Shown: positions 26,126 through 34,824 of the stretch, piece after piece
Layout of the letters: each line of letters starts with the position of its first letter
Position numbering within the stretch: position 1 is the first letter of the stretch
Notes under the pieces: model-generated
What the model was told of the DNA's origin: nothing
Databases searched by the model: none
What the model saw: the letters and a program-made list of their open reading frames with translations, nothing else
Position numbers and translations under genes: made by a program
Source of the DNA: Anaerococcus sp. Marseille-P3625
GTDB taxonomy: Bacteria > Bacillota > Clostridia > Tissierellales > Peptoniphilaceae
Reading direction: 5' to 3'
DNA length: 64,000 bases
NCBI RefSeq assembly: GCF_900232825.1
Contig: NZ_OCTP01000009.1
Span: forward strand, 86,453 to 150,452

Positions 26126-26634
26126 AATTTTTTGCTAGCATATCCTAAAAGAAAATTATCTATAGATTCTATTTCTAAGGTTATTATCTGATCTATTGAA
26201 ATTTCGAATTGGTCAAAAACTTTGGCGTTTGATTGATTTATAGCATCGATTTTTACTAAATTTTCTGTAAAAGAATTTACATAGCCACAAATGCTATCAT
26301 AATAGTCAAAACTTGTGGCAAGGGTTATAATTTTATGGTTTTCTTTGGCATATTTTATCAAATCTATAAAATCAGGCTTTGATTTATAAATTGGATTGTC
26401 GGAATTACCTATGGAAATATTTCCCCAAAAATCCATATATTTACTCAATTTTTTTAGATATTCGGTATTTTTTTCGATTTTTCTTATGGCTTTTTTATCA
26501 AATAGCAAATAGCCATCGATTTTGCCTTGGTCATCTACCAAATGAGCAAAAAGCCTATTGGAATTTTCATAAATTATTGATCCTACGGCAAAAGAATCTT
26601 CATCTGATGAGTATATTTCAACTAAATCTTGCAT
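26122..26634 (-). CDS. hypothetical protein between lysine-type ABC transporter and murJ
   Basis: A 170-residue soluble, acidic protein with no signal peptide or membrane segment and no family I recognise. It looks like an alpha/beta protein: 'AVGSIIYENSNRLFAHLVDD' and 'IDGYLLFDKKAIRKIE' resemble a small beta-barrel start, while the C-terminal half contains 'LVKIDAINQSNAKVFDQFEI' and 'IITLEIES'. AGGAG supports the start. It lies 8 bp after the ATPase gene and overlaps murJ by 4 bp, so it belongs to that operon. A role in lysine or wall metabolism would be speculation. Confidence 0.6.
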   Translation of the reverse strand: MQDLVEIYSSDEDSFAVGSIIYENSNRLFAHLVDDQGKIDGYLLFDKKAIRKIEKNTEYLKKLSKYMDFWGNISIGNSDNPIYKSKPDFIDLIKYAKENHKIITLATSFDYYDSICGYVNSFTENLVKIDAINQSNAKVFDQFEISIDQIITLEIESIDNFLLGYASKKL

Positions 26635-26642
26635 TTAATCTC

Positions 26643-27377
26643 CTAATTGTTTAAAAATCTTGACAAGAATTCACGAGTTCTTTCGTTTTTTGGATTGTTA
26701 AAGATCTCTTCAGGCTTGCCATCTTCTAAGATTATACCTTTATCCATAAATAAAACTCTAGTTGAAACATCTCTAGCAAAATCCATTTCGTGAGTTACAA
26801 CTATCATTGTAATTCCAGATTTGGCTAATTTTGTCATAACTTCCAATACTTCTCCAACCATTTCTGGGTCAAGAGCGCTTGTCGGCTCATCGAATAATAA
26901 AACTTTAGGATTCATGCACAATGCACGAGCTATGGCAACTCTTTGCTTTTGGCCACCGGAAAGTTGTGAAGGCTTATGGTTTACAAATTTTTCCATGCCT
27001 ACTGTCGTTAATAATTCCATGGCAGTTTTTTTGGATTCTTCTTTTGATTTTTTTAAAACTATTTCTTGACCCAAAGTACAATTGTCTAGGACGTTTTTAT
27101 TTTCAAAAAGGTTAAAGTTTTGAAAAACCATGCCAACTTGTGACCTATATAATCTTTCGTCAAAATTGTGGGAAAGGATATCTTTGCCTTCATACAAAAT
27201 CTGTCCACTGGTTGGATTTTCTAATAAGTTTAGACATCTTAATAGGGTTGATTTTCCAGATCCTGATGATCCGATTATTGAAACTACTTCGTTTTTTTCT
27301 ATGGCAAAATTTATATCTTTTAAAACTAAATTGTCGCCAAATCTTTTTTCTAAATTATTTACCTTAATTATTGACAT
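26643..27377 (-). CDS. amino-acid ABC transporter ATP-binding protein (GlnQ type), probably lysine
   Basis: A 244-residue polar amino-acid ATPase with Walker A 'GSSGSGKST' (~33-41), Q-loop '[16 protein letters not shown]', signature '[15 protein letters not shown]' and Walker B '[19 protein letters not shown]'. It ends with the GlnQ-type '[15 protein letters not shown]'. The start at 27377 follows AGGAGC and overlaps the fused transporter gene by 14 bp; the frame is open further upstream but only inside that gene. Lysine specificity is inferred from the T-box at the head of the operon. Confidence 0.9.
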   Translation of the reverse strand: MSIIKVNNLEKRFGDNLVLKDINFAIEKNEVVSIIGSSGSGKSTLLRCLNLLENPTSGQILYEGKDILSHNFDERLYRSQVGMVFQNFNLFENKNVLDNCTLGQEIVLKKSKEESKKTAMELLTTVGMEKFVNHKPSQLSGGQKQRVAIARALCMNPKVLLFDEPTSALDPEMVGEVLEVMTKLAKSGITMIVVTHEMDFARDVSTRVLFMDKGIILEDGKPEEIFNNPKNERTREFLSRFLNN

Positions 27378-28950
27378 TTTTTGCTCCTGTTGATGATTCA
27401 TAGACAAATTCTCTTCCATACATTCTATTTTCAACTAATAAAATAATTCTTGTTACTGCAAATGTTAAGATAAAGTAAATTATTGCAGTTATTAAATAAG
27501 TTGGGAAGTATTGGTAGGTAGATCCTGCAACAGATTTACTCATGAAGAATAATTCTGTTACTGAAATTACGTTTAATACTGAAGTATCTTTTATATTTAT
27601 TACAAATTCGTTGCCCAAAGATGGGAGGATATTTCTTACAGCTTGTGGAATTACAACTTTATTCATCGTTTGAAAATGTGTCATTCCTAAGGCCTTGCAA
27701 GCTTCAAATTGTCCTTTGTCAATTGAGTTTATACCACCACGAACAACTTCTGATAGATAAGCTCCGGTGTTTATAGAAACTATCAAAATTGCTGCAAACA
27801 TAGTGGATAAATCAATATCAAAATATTGTTTTAGACCATAAAATATTATTACTGATTGAACCATCATTGGCGTTCCACGGAAAATTTCCACATAGGCTGC
27901 TAAAATGAAATTTACAATTTTGTGTAAAGTGTAGGCAAGTTTGTTTTTAACTTTACTAACTTCAATTTTTCTAATAATTGCAACAAGTAGTCCAATCAAA
28001 AATCCCAATAGGGTAGAAAGTATAGCTATAAATAGCGTATTTACGATACCACTTAGGAAAAGTGAAGAATATTTTTCCCAAATACTAGACATTTCATCTA
28101 GGAAAGTTGGATTTTCATTAGCATTTCCATCTTCTGTGGTTAATAAAACCATTTCTTTCATGGTTTCTTCTCTTTCTTCTGGGGAAATATCTTTTAAGGC
28201 CTCATTTATTTTTGGAGTAAGTTCTGAATTTTTCTTAACTCCAACTGAAATTGAAGTTAAAGATTCGTCAACTTCAAAGCCCTTTCCTTCTTCAAAAGAT
28301 ACAAATATCAAGTCAGGGTTTGAAGTCATTGCACTTTCAGCTCCTGGCTTATCTGATACATAACCATCGATTGTGCCTGCTTTGGTTGCGGCGATCATTG
28401 TTGGGAAAGAATCAAGAGCTTGTTCTTTTTTTATTCCTTGCATTTGGTCAAGTAGATCATAGTGATAAGTTCCCAATTGGCCGGTAATTTTTGCATCAAC
28501 AAAATCATTGATGGATTTTGCATCCTTATATTTTGAGTTGTTTTTTAAAATTACTCCAACTTGGGCGTCATAATAAGAATCGGTAAAATCAATTTGTTCT
28601 TTTCTTTCTGCTGTTGGACTCATACCTGCGATAATTATGTCGATTTTCCCGCTGGTTAGGGCTGGAATTAGACCATACCAATCGATCTTATAAATTTCTA
28701 AATCCATGCCTAATTTTTCAGCTACTTTTTTTGCTATTGCAATATCATAGCCGTTGGCATATTCGCCCGGGGAATTTTTGACTGGGACTCCTCCCTTACT
28801 ATCATCCACCTCTGAGAAGTTATATGGAGCATAATTTACTTCCATTCCTACTCTTAGGACATTTTTTTCATTTGAGCTTGCAAAACTTATGTTTGCAAAA
28901 GTCATAATCATAACTAATAAACTTAACAAAAATCTCTTTAACTTTTTCAT
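27364..28950 (-). CDS. fused amino-acid substrate-binding protein and permease, probably lysine
   Basis: A 528-residue fusion. Residues 1-25 are a signal peptide. Residues ~30-275 form a family 3 solute-binding domain ('[12 protein letters not shown]', '[20 protein letters not shown]', '[10 protein letters not shown]', '[17 protein letters not shown]'). Residues ~300-515 form a HisM/GlnP-type permease ('[19 protein letters not shown]', and the EAA loop '[20 protein letters not shown]'). This fused architecture is known for glutamine and basic amino-acid transporters in Firmicutes. The start is GAGGAGAGAAAAA-ATG; the frame extends upstream only into the T-box terminator. The AAA (Lys) specifier of that T-box is the main evidence for substrate. 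Confidence 0.9.
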   Translation of the reverse strand: MKKLKRFLLSLLVMIMTFANISFASSNEKNVLRVGMEVNYAPYNFSEVDDSKGGVPVKNSPGEYANGYDIAIAKKVAEKLGMDLEIYKIDWYGLIPALTSGKIDIIIAGMSPTAERKEQIDFTDSYYDAQVGVILKNNSKYKDAKSINDFVDAKITGQLGTYHYDLLDQMQGIKKEQALDSFPTMIAATKAGTIDGYVSDKPGAESAMTSNPDLIFVSFEEGKGFEVDESLTSISVGVKKNSELTPKINEALKDISPEEREETMKEMVLLTTEDGNANENPTFLDEMSSIWEKYSSLFLSGIVNTLFIAILSTLLGFLIGLLVAIIRKIEVSKVKNKLAYTLHKIVNFILAAYVEIFRGTPMMVQSVIIFYGLKQYFDIDLSTMFAAILIVSINTGAYLSEVVRGGINSIDKGQFEACKALGMTHFQTMNKVVIPQAVRNILPSLGNEFVINIKDTSVLNVISVTELFFMSKSVAGSTYQYFPTYLITAIIYFILTFAVTRIILLVENRMYGREFVYESSTGAKNVNN

Positions 28951-28983
28951 TTTTTCTCTCCTCTTCTTTTTTGGGCTAAAAAA

Positions 28984-29245
28984 GTATAAAAAAATACACG
29001 CCCTATAATCATCCCATGGGACGAAAGGCCGTGTTACCACCCAAATTCATGCACATTTTACAATATGCACCTTACTAAGTACATTCATACTCTTTTGCTA
29101 TAACGGGCAAATCCCGTCTTTGAATCATAAAAAATCCTCAAAGCAACTCCAAGTCTTTTTTCACCAAGTAATTCATTTTCCTAATTTCACCAGTAAGGAA
29201 TCTCTGTAAATTTATTATCCTAGTTACTCTTCTTTTCAATGTTGT
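28984..29245 (-). promoter_or_regulatory. T-box riboswitch, lysine specifier (AAA)
   Basis: Read on the minus strand from ~29245. The stem I entry 'AAGAAGAGTAAC' is followed by the AG-bulge segment 'TTACAGAGATTCC' and apical 'GGTGAAATTAGGAA'. The helix ACTAGG/CTTGGT then closes onto a specifier loop GAAA-AAA-G, with the codon at 29158-29156. The T-box core GGGTGGTAACACGG is at ~29043-29030. The terminator ACACGGCC..GGGCGTGT is followed by ATTTTTTT near 28990. The GAA-N-codon geometry matches the Met and Ile T-boxes in this window, which supports AAA (lysine) over TTG, which would fit only an alternative pairing. Confidence 0.85.
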
Positions 29246-29252
29246 TTTTCTA

Positions 29253-29281
29253 ATGATACGATTAATAAAAACTTTTGTCAA
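29253..29281 (-). promoter_or_regulatory. promoter for the lysine T-box operon
   Basis: On the minus strand TTGACA (29281-29276) and TATCAT (29258-29253) are 17 bp apart, just upstream of the T-box. Confidence 0.75.
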
Positions 29282-29317
29282 GTAAAATGTAGTATATTAA
29301 TAAAAAAGGAGGGAAAA

Positions 29318-29815
29318 ATGAAAATCAGTCAAAGACAAAAACAAATCATAGATATCCTTCAAAAGGCTGAAAATCCAATAAACGGAGATACTCTTGCCAA
29401 AGAATTTTCTGTTTCAAGACAAATTATAGTAAAAGATATTTCTCTATTAAAAGCTTTTGGCCTTGATATAATTTCCACAAATAAAGGATATAAAATCGAA
29501 AATAAGACGGAATATAAGAAAATAATCGAAACAAAACATGAAGATAAAGATATAAAAGATGAGCTAAATACAATTGTTGATAATGGTGGGGTAGTCATTG
29601 ATGTTTTTATTAATCATCCAGTCTATGGAGTGATAAAGAAAAATTTGGATATCCATTCTAGAAATGGGGTCAATAATTTTGTAAAAAATATGACAAAAAC
29701 AAAACCTCTCAAAGAACTAACAGAAGACGTTCATTTTCACACAATAAGTGCAAAAAGTCTTGACGATTTAGAAAAAATCGAAGAAGCTCTAAGAGAAAAA
29801 GGCTATCTAAATTAA
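29318..29815 (+). CDS. niaR: niacin-responsive repressor NiaR (HTH-3H)
   Basis: A 165-residue regulator. Residues ~5-60 form a DeoR/HTH_11-type winged helix ('RQKQIIDILQ', 'SVSRQIIVKDISLLKAFGL'). Residues ~75-165 form a 3H domain with its histidines in 'NHPVYGVIKKNLDIHSRN' and 'VHFHTISAKS'. NiaR (YrxA) represses NAD-synthesis and niacin-uptake genes when nicotinic acid is abundant. AGGAGG precedes the start. It is divergent from the lysine T-box operon and upstream of a PTS-IIC-like gene, a plausible target. Confidence 0.88.
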   Translation: MKISQRQKQIIDILQKAENPINGDTLAKEFSVSRQIIVKDISLLKAFGLDIISTNKGYKIENKTEYKKIIETKHEDKDIKDELNTIVDNGGVVIDVFINHPVYGVIKKNLDIHSRNGVNNFVKNMTKTKPLKELTEDVHFHTISAKSLDDLEKIEEALREKGYLN

Positions 29816-29823
29816 TTTCCCGG

Positions 29824-29868
29824 TGTATATACATCAATCTTTTTTTGTGGTATACTTTTACCATCACA
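29824..29868 (+). promoter_or_regulatory. palindromes over a putative promoter for the PTS-IIC-like gene
   Basis: The perfect 10-bp palindrome TGTATATACA (29824-29833) overlaps a possible -35 (TATACA). 17 bp on, TATACT (29851-29856) lies inside an imperfect inverted repeat, TGTGGTA (29846-29852) with TACCATCACA (29859-29868). The arrangement suits repressor binding, possibly NiaR from the adjacent gene. I do not recall the NiaR consensus well enough to claim a match. Confidence 0.4.
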
Positions 29869-29883
29869 AAAAAAGGGGATATT

Positions 29884-30903
29884 ATGAAAAAATATTTACA
29901 AGAACAAAATATAAGCTTATCAGCTCATACATATTTTATAGATGCCCTAGGAGCCATGGCCTTTGGACTTTTTGCATCTTTACTTGTCGGAACAATTTTA
30001 AATTCGATCGGCAATAGTTTAAATATAAGTTTTTTGACAGAAAGAATTTGGCCTTTGATAGGCAAATCCACAGGAGCAGCCATAGCAGTTTCCATTGCCT
30101 ATGCTCTTAAAGCTCCAAATTTGGTTTTATTTGCCATAACGATTGTAGGAATTGGAGCATACGATTTGGGAGGACCAGTTGGAGTTTATGTTGCCAGTGT
30201 TTTTGGAACAGAATTTGGAAAACTTGTATCAAAAAGAACGAAATTAGATATAATTATTACTCCAGCAATTACAATTTTGGTTGGAATTTTTGTTGGAGAT
30301 TTGATAGGACCAGGAGTTGCTGGTTTTATGAATGCTCTTGGAAATCTTATAATGAAAGCTACAGAGCTTAGACCGTTTTTGATGGGAATAATTGTAGCAG
30401 TTCTTGTAGGAGTTGCCCTAACTCTTCCAATTTCTTCAGCTGCAATTTGTATGATGTTATCTCTATCAGGACTAGCTGGAGGAGCAGCAACTGCAGGATG
30501 TTCTGCTCAAATGATTGGCTTTGCAGTTATAAGTTATGCCGATAACGGTTTTGAAGGACTTCTTGCTCAAGGTTTGGGAACAAGTATGTTTCAAGTTCCA
30601 AATACCATAAAAAATCCAAAAATTTGGATACCTCCAACCATAGCAGCGGCAATTTTAGGGCCAATATCGACTTTGATTTTCAAAATGGAAAATTCTCCTT
30701 TAGGTTCTGGCATGGGTACAAGCGGTCTTGTTGGTCAAATTTCAATGATAAATACCATGGCAGGATCAAGAAATTTGCCAATACTTTTAGGAGAAATATT
30801 GCTTATGCACTTTATCTTACCAGCTCTTATAAGCTTTGGCATTTATAAAATAATGCATCAAAAAGGTCTGATAAAAGATGGAGATATGAAGATAGATTTT
30901 TAA
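29884..30903 (+). CDS. PTS-EIIC-like membrane protein (PfoR/COG3641 family)
   Basis: A 339-residue polytopic protein with about nine or ten helices. It matches the PF13303-type 'PTS sugar transporter subunit IIC' family (COG3641), which includes clostridial PfoR: N-terminal 'SAHTYFIDALGAMAFGLFAS', 'GTEFGKLVSKRTKLDIIITP', 'LTLPISSAAICMMLSLSGLA' and 'GTSMFQVPNTIKNPKIWIPP'. No EIIA or EIIB domain is fused or nearby, so a phosphotransferase role is doubtful. I start at ATG 29884 after AGGGG; the frame runs upstream through the palindromic control region. It lies 68 bp after niaR and could serve vitamin or metabolite transport. Confidence 0.8.
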   Translation: MKKYLQEQNISLSAHTYFIDALGAMAFGLFASLLVGTILNSIGNSLNISFLTERIWPLIGKSTGAAIAVSIAYALKAPNLVLFAITIVGIGAYDLGGPVGVYVASVFGTEFGKLVSKRTKLDIIITPAITILVGIFVGDLIGPGVAGFMNALGNLIMKATELRPFLMGIIVAVLVGVALTLPISSAAICMMLSLSGLAGGAATAGCSAQMIGFAVISYADNGFEGLLAQGLGTSMFQVPNTIKNPKIWIPPTIAAAILGPISTLIFKMENSPLGSGMGTSGLVGQISMINTMAGSRNLPILLGEILLMHFILPALISFGIYKIMHQKGLIKDGDMKIDF

Positions 30904-31024
30904 TTTATAAGCTATTAATATTTTCTTAACAACTTAAGATATATTAATGGCTTTTTTCTTTATCTAATCTTAACACGAATTAATTTATAATTAAGTTAAT
31001 CTATTTTTAAATATCTTAAAATTA

Positions 31025-31052
31025 TTGTAATTAATCAAAACAACAATATAAT
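31025..31052 (+). promoter_or_regulatory. promoter for the Mrp-ATPase gene
   Basis: TTGTAA (31025-31030) and TATAAT (31047-31052) are separated by 16 bp, about 30 bp before the start codon. Confidence 0.55.
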
Positions 31053-31082
31053 ATAATTACAAATTTTAAAAAAGGAGTCATA

Positions 31083-31871
31083 ATGACAGAAAAAAATAGA
31101 AATTTCGACCAATTTAAAATAAAACTAAATGAAGGATCTTCTATTGGTCATACCATAGCTATAATGAGTGGTAAAGGTGGTGTTGGTAAATCATCTGTAA
31201 CAAGCATGATAGCAAATAAATTAAACAAGAAGGGCTATAAGGTAGGCATCTTTGATGCTGATGTAACAGGACCTTCAATTCCTCAAGCTTTTGGCATAAA
31301 TGAAAATGTAAAAGCTACAGAAAATGGCTTGATAGGTCCAGGCCTAAGTCGCGATGGGATAAAAATTATTTCCATAAATATGGTTTTGCCTAACAAGACA
31401 GATCCAGTTGTTTGGAGAGCTTCAATTGTAAATGGAGTTATCAAGCAATTTTATTCTGACGTTGATTGGGGAAAGCTCGATTATTTATTAATCGATATGC
31501 CACCTGGAACAAGCGACATTCCACTTACAGTTTTCCAATCAATTCCAATAGATGGAGTAATTGCAGTTGCAACTCCTCAAGATTTGGTAGGAATGGTTGT
31601 AGAAAAATCCCTAAAAATGGCAAAAATGATGGGCAAAAATATAATTGGAATAGTAGAAAATATGAGCTACTTTCTTTGCCCAGATTGCGGTAGCAAACAC
31701 AAAATTTTTGGCGATAGCAAAATTGAACAAGTAAGCGAGAAATTTTCAATCGATACGCTTATAAAATTACCAATCAATCCTTTAATATCCCAAAAAATTG
31801 ACCAGGGTCTAATCGAAGATATGGATATAAAAGAACTAGATCCAATGATAGAAAAAATTGAAAAATTATAG
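31083..31871 (+). CDS. Mrp/ApbC-type Fe-S carrier ATPase
   Basis: A 262-residue P-loop ATPase of the Mrp/NBP35 family, thought to bind and deliver Fe-S clusters. The deviant Walker A is 'KGGVGKS' (31-37). 'GIFDADVTGPSIPQAFG', 'LDYLLIDMPPGTSD' and the cluster-binding pair 'CPDCGSKH' (~199) are clear. It lacks the N-terminal MIP18-like domain found in some Mrp proteins, as is common in anaerobes. AAAGGAG precedes the start. It is 8 bp upstream of the DUF1002 gene. Confidence 0.9.
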   Translation: MTEKNRNFDQFKIKLNEGSSIGHTIAIMSGKGGVGKSSVTSMIANKLNKKGYKVGIFDADVTGPSIPQAFGINENVKATENGLIGPGLSRDGIKIISINMVLPNKTDPVVWRASIVNGVIKQFYSDVDWGKLDYLLIDMPPGTSDIPLTVFQSIPIDGVIAVATPQDLVGMVVEKSLKMAKMMGKNIIGIVENMSYFLCPDCGSKHKIFGDSKIEQVSEKFSIDTLIKLPINPLISQKIDQGLIEDMDIKELDPMIEKIEKL

Positions 31872-31879
31872 GAGCATAT

Positions 31880-32839
31880 ATGAAAAATAAAATATTAGCA
31901 TTTTTGCTAGCCATATTTATCCTAACACCATCAATCTCACAAGCTAGTACAAATAGTGGAAAAATCGACGATGTAATTTATGGCATAGCTTTAAATGAAG
32001 ACGAAAAAAATCAAGTTAACCAAGCTTTTGGTATAAAAGCAAATGATAATGTAAACTATTCAAGCGTAAATGGCAAAGAAGCCAGTGGATATTTGGGAAT
32101 TAATGCCCTAGATGGCAACATGATTTCTTCAGTTTATATCAAGTACCTAGATGAAAATTCAGGCATAAGAGTAAATATAGTTACTCCAAATAACATCACA
32201 AAAATAACCAATGGCCAATATACCAACGCTGCAATTACAGCAGGAATTACCAATGCAGATATTTTTGTGGCAAGTCCAAAGCCTGTAACAGGTGAATCTG
32301 CTTTAGCAGGAGTTTATAAAGCTCTAAATGCTAAAGGAGAAAAAATCGACCCAAAGAGAGCACAAACTGCTCAAGATGAGCTAAAAACTGTAATAGAAAT
32401 ATCAGATCAAAACAAAGGCAAAGAAGGCTTTGACCCAAAAGAATTAGACAAAGTTATAATTGAAGTTAAACAAAAATTAGCAGAATACAAGGAAAAAACT
32501 GGCAAAACTGCTAGCAGCGAGCAAATTGGAATTTTCATTAACGATGCCCTAAAAAATGTAAATCTAGAAAATATCTTATCAGATAACAACATAAATATTT
32601 TGATAGACTTTTTTAGCAAATATCAGGACACTTCAGCCATAGATAGCAAAGAAGTAAAGGAAAATCTAATCAAATTTGGCAACGAATTAGCAAATAATGC
32701 CAGCGAATTTTATAAAAATAACAAGGATTCCATAGATGAAGTAGTAAATAAGGCTCAAGAAAGCGGTTTGCTTGATTCATTCTTAAACTTTTTAAGATCA
32801 ATTGTAGATTCAATAGGAAAAATATTTTCTGGAAAATAA
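31880..32839 (+). CDS. secreted DUF1002 protein
   Basis: A 319-residue exported protein with a signal peptide at 1-22 ('FLLAIFILTPSISQAS'). It carries the DUF1002 domain (~25-260), recognised by 'DDVIYGIALNEDEKNQV', 'SSVYIKYLDENSGI', 'ITKITNGQYTNAAITAGI' and 'SPKPVTGESALAGVYKA'. No catalytic residues are known for this family, which is common in clostridia and bacilli. The C-terminus is helical. A strong terminator follows. Confidence 0.85.
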   Translation: MKNKILAFLLAIFILTPSISQASTNSGKIDDVIYGIALNEDEKNQVNQAFGIKANDNVNYSSVNGKEASGYLGINALDGNMISSVYIKYLDENSGIRVNIVTPNNITKITNGQYTNAAITAGITNADIFVASPKPVTGESALAGVYKALNAKGEKIDPKRAQTAQDELKTVIEISDQNKGKEGFDPKELDKVIIEVKQKLAEYKEKTGKTASSEQIGIFINDALKNVNLENILSDNNINILIDFFSKYQDTSAIDSKEVKENLIKFGNELANNASEFYKNNKDSIDEVVNKAQESGLLDSFLNFLRSIVDSIGKIFSGK

Positions 32840-32850
32840 ATTTATAATTA

Positions 32851-32888
32851 AAAAAATAAGGCGGTGATTATACACTGCCTTATTTTTT
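32851..32888. terminator. bidirectional terminator, DUF1002 gene and NlpC/P60 gene
   Basis: Stem AAATAAGGC-GTG pairs with CAC-GCCTTATTT, with A-rich and T-rich flanks. It serves the convergent genes on both strands and touches the NlpC/P60 stop codon. Confidence 0.85.
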
Positions 32889-34095
32889 ATTGAATAATTC
32901 TTTTTATTGAAATTGGATTTCTGATTGGACTTATTATAATTCCAACTCTTGGGCTTGATGCGTGGATCATATTTCCGTTGCCATCTGCCATTCCAACGTG
33001 GGTTATATTATTAAGACTTGTTCCAAAAAATACCAAATCTCCAGCCATTTCATAACCAAATGGAATTTCTACTCCGTATCTTTGCTGACTTTGGGCAAAA
33101 TGTGGAAGTCCAATTCCTGCTTGCTCATAAATTCTCATGGTAAAGCCTGAGCAATCTATGCCGTTGTAAAGATTTGTTCCGCCCCATACATAAGGTCTGC
33201 CGAGAAATTGACATGCCCAATTATAAAGCTCTACTCCAATAGGATTTCCACTTACAGGAATATCATAAGTTTGAACATTGTTAAAAGTTTCAGTATTAAA
33301 ATACTGAGTGGTTTCAAGTGTGTAGGCTTGGTTATTACTTTCTTCTTCTAATTTAGCCTTTATATGGTCATTTATCTGTTTATAATAATTTTTAAATTCT
33401 TCTAGTTCTTCTTTGCTTTTTTTAGAAATTGCAAGATCAGATAATTTAATATATCCAGTTGCTTTATTTATGGAATCTGAAATTTCAACAGTTTCTGGAT
33501 GATTATTGAGGGTTACTACCTTAGGAATATCCATATTATCATTAGAATCATCTAAAGTAATTGTGTTAATTTCTTTGCTTTGATTTTCAGATGGAAGATC
33601 GTCGAATAAATCAGTGTTGATTAATTCGTTGATATTTACAAAATTTACTTTCTTGTTATCCAAAAAGTCTTCATCATAGGAAACTTTGACATAATCACTT
33701 TCTTCATCAAATTCTAATATGTTGACTTTGGAATTAGCTTGAAGTTTGTAATTTACAATATTTTTTGAATCATCCTTTGGTTCTTCTTTTAAGTCTGATT
33801 CGTTAATCAAACTTGTATGATTTAGCTTAAAAAACCAAGTTTTGCCAACGTAAGCGGTTTTTCCCTTAAAATCAATTTCATACCAATCATCTGATTCATT
33901 TTTTATTTCATAAGCAGTAAAATCTTCAATGCCACCTAATATTTTGCTATCATTATCCTTTTTTTCCCTGACATTAACTCCCTGAGTTGTATCTTTATTT
34001 AAGATTATCATGTCAGCATAAGATTTAGAATTTCCAACTAACAAAAGTTGAGCAAAAACTAGAAAAGCCAAGATTTTTTTTGAATTTTTTGGCAT
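32887..34095 (-). CDS. secreted NlpC/P60 cell-wall hydrolase with SH3b domain
   Basis: A 402-residue exported protein with a signal peptide at 1-27 and an SH3b domain (~30-90, 'GVNVREKKDNDSKILG'). A second SH3b-like stretch is at ~95-155 and a helical/linker region at ~160-275. The C-terminal NlpC/P60 domain spans ~283-402 with catalytic Cys in 'GIDCSGFTMR', His in 'NITHVGMADG' and His in 'MIHASSPRVG'. NlpC/P60 enzymes cleave D-Glu-diamino acid or related bonds in peptidoglycan stems. GGGAGAG precedes the start. The HD gene lies upstream on the same strand with a 61-bp gap. Confidence 0.9.
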   Translation of the reverse strand: MPKNSKKILAFLVFAQLLLVGNSKSYADMIILNKDTTQGVNVREKKDNDSKILGGIEDFTAYEIKNESDDWYEIDFKGKTAYVGKTWFFKLNHTSLINESDLKEEPKDDSKNIVNYKLQANSKVNILEFDEESDYVKVSYDEDFLDNKKVNFVNINELINTDLFDDLPSENQSKEINTITLDDSNDNMDIPKVVTLNNHPETVEISDSINKATGYIKLSDLAISKKSKEELEEFKNYYKQINDHIKAKLEEESNNQAYTLETTQYFNTETFNNVQTYDIPVSGNPIGVELYNWACQFLGRPYVWGGTNLYNGIDCSGFTMRIYEQAGIGLPHFAQSQQRYGVEIPFGYEMAGDLVFFGTSLNNITHVGMADGNGNMIHASSPRVGIIISPIRNPISIKRIIQ

Positions 34096-34156
34096 TTATC
34101 TCTCCCAGAATATTACAATATTATTTTATAAGATAAAAACTTTTATGTCAATAAAA

Positions 34157-34741
34157 TCAGTAATTTTCAAAAAGTTCATAGGCAAAATCGACAGAATTTT
34201 TTGAAAAATCATTTCTAAGATATTTATCATCTAGCCAGTTAATTCTGACTCTATCTAAGCCGTCGGCATCTTTAAAAAGTTTTGCCAAAAATAAGGCCCT
34301 ATCAAAATCCTTTATTTCATAGCTTTTTATTACCTCTTCCATCAAGCTATCATCAGTTGAATGGCTGGTAATTATGGCTTTTAGCAAAGGAATATCGGAT
34401 TGCTTTATCTTAGCATATTTTTGACAAATATCCGCAGCGCGCTTTCCATGTTCTGTATCATAGCCATCATTTTCGCGGCTTATATCATGAAGGCTTGCTG
34501 CATAGCGCATTAAATCTGTATCGTCATTATCTAGTTCATAATACCAAGCTAAAAGCATTGAAAATAAAATCACTCTTTCTATATGGCCTTGACCGTGAAC
34601 TTTGCTTTTAAATAAGATTTCTGTATTCAAATTTTCATAAGTATCCAATAGTATGGAAAAATATTTAGATTTCCTAAATTCTCCAAAGAAATCATAGTCA
34701 TTTATCCAAGCATCTTTTCTTATAATATCAACTATTCTCAT
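34157..34741 (-). CDS. HD-domain phosphohydrolase-like protein
   Basis: A 194-residue protein with an HD domain: 'HGQGHIERVILFSMLLAWYY' (first His), 'RYAASLHDISRENDGYDTEHG' (HD doublet plus His) and 'ITSHSTDD'. The motif order H..HD..H fits metal-dependent phosphohydrolases of the YfbR/uncharacterised HD group. I start at ATG 34741 behind AAAGGAGC; the frame is open a few codons further without a ribosome site. Substrate unknown. Confidence 0.75.
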   Translation of the reverse strand: MRIVDIIRKDAWINDYDFFGEFRKSKYFSILLDTYENLNTEILFKSKVHGQGHIERVILFSMLLAWYYELDNDDTDLMRYAASLHDISRENDGYDTEHGKRAADICQKYAKIKQSDIPLLKAIITSHSTDDSLMEEVIKSYEIKDFDRALFLAKLFKDADGLDRVRINWLDDKYLRNDFSKNSVDFAYELFENY

Positions 34742-34824
34742 AATAGCTCCTTTATAATATTTTATCATCTAATCATTTATTTTAAAAGCTTAAAAGGGTA
34801 TATATATTCCTAAAGAGGTAAATT

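Noticed and set aside
29120..29160. TTG (Leu) or GCT (Ala) as specifier of the reverse-strand T-box
   Set aside because: These need a weaker helix and lack the GAA motif before the codon that the Met and Ile T-boxes show; AAA fits both.
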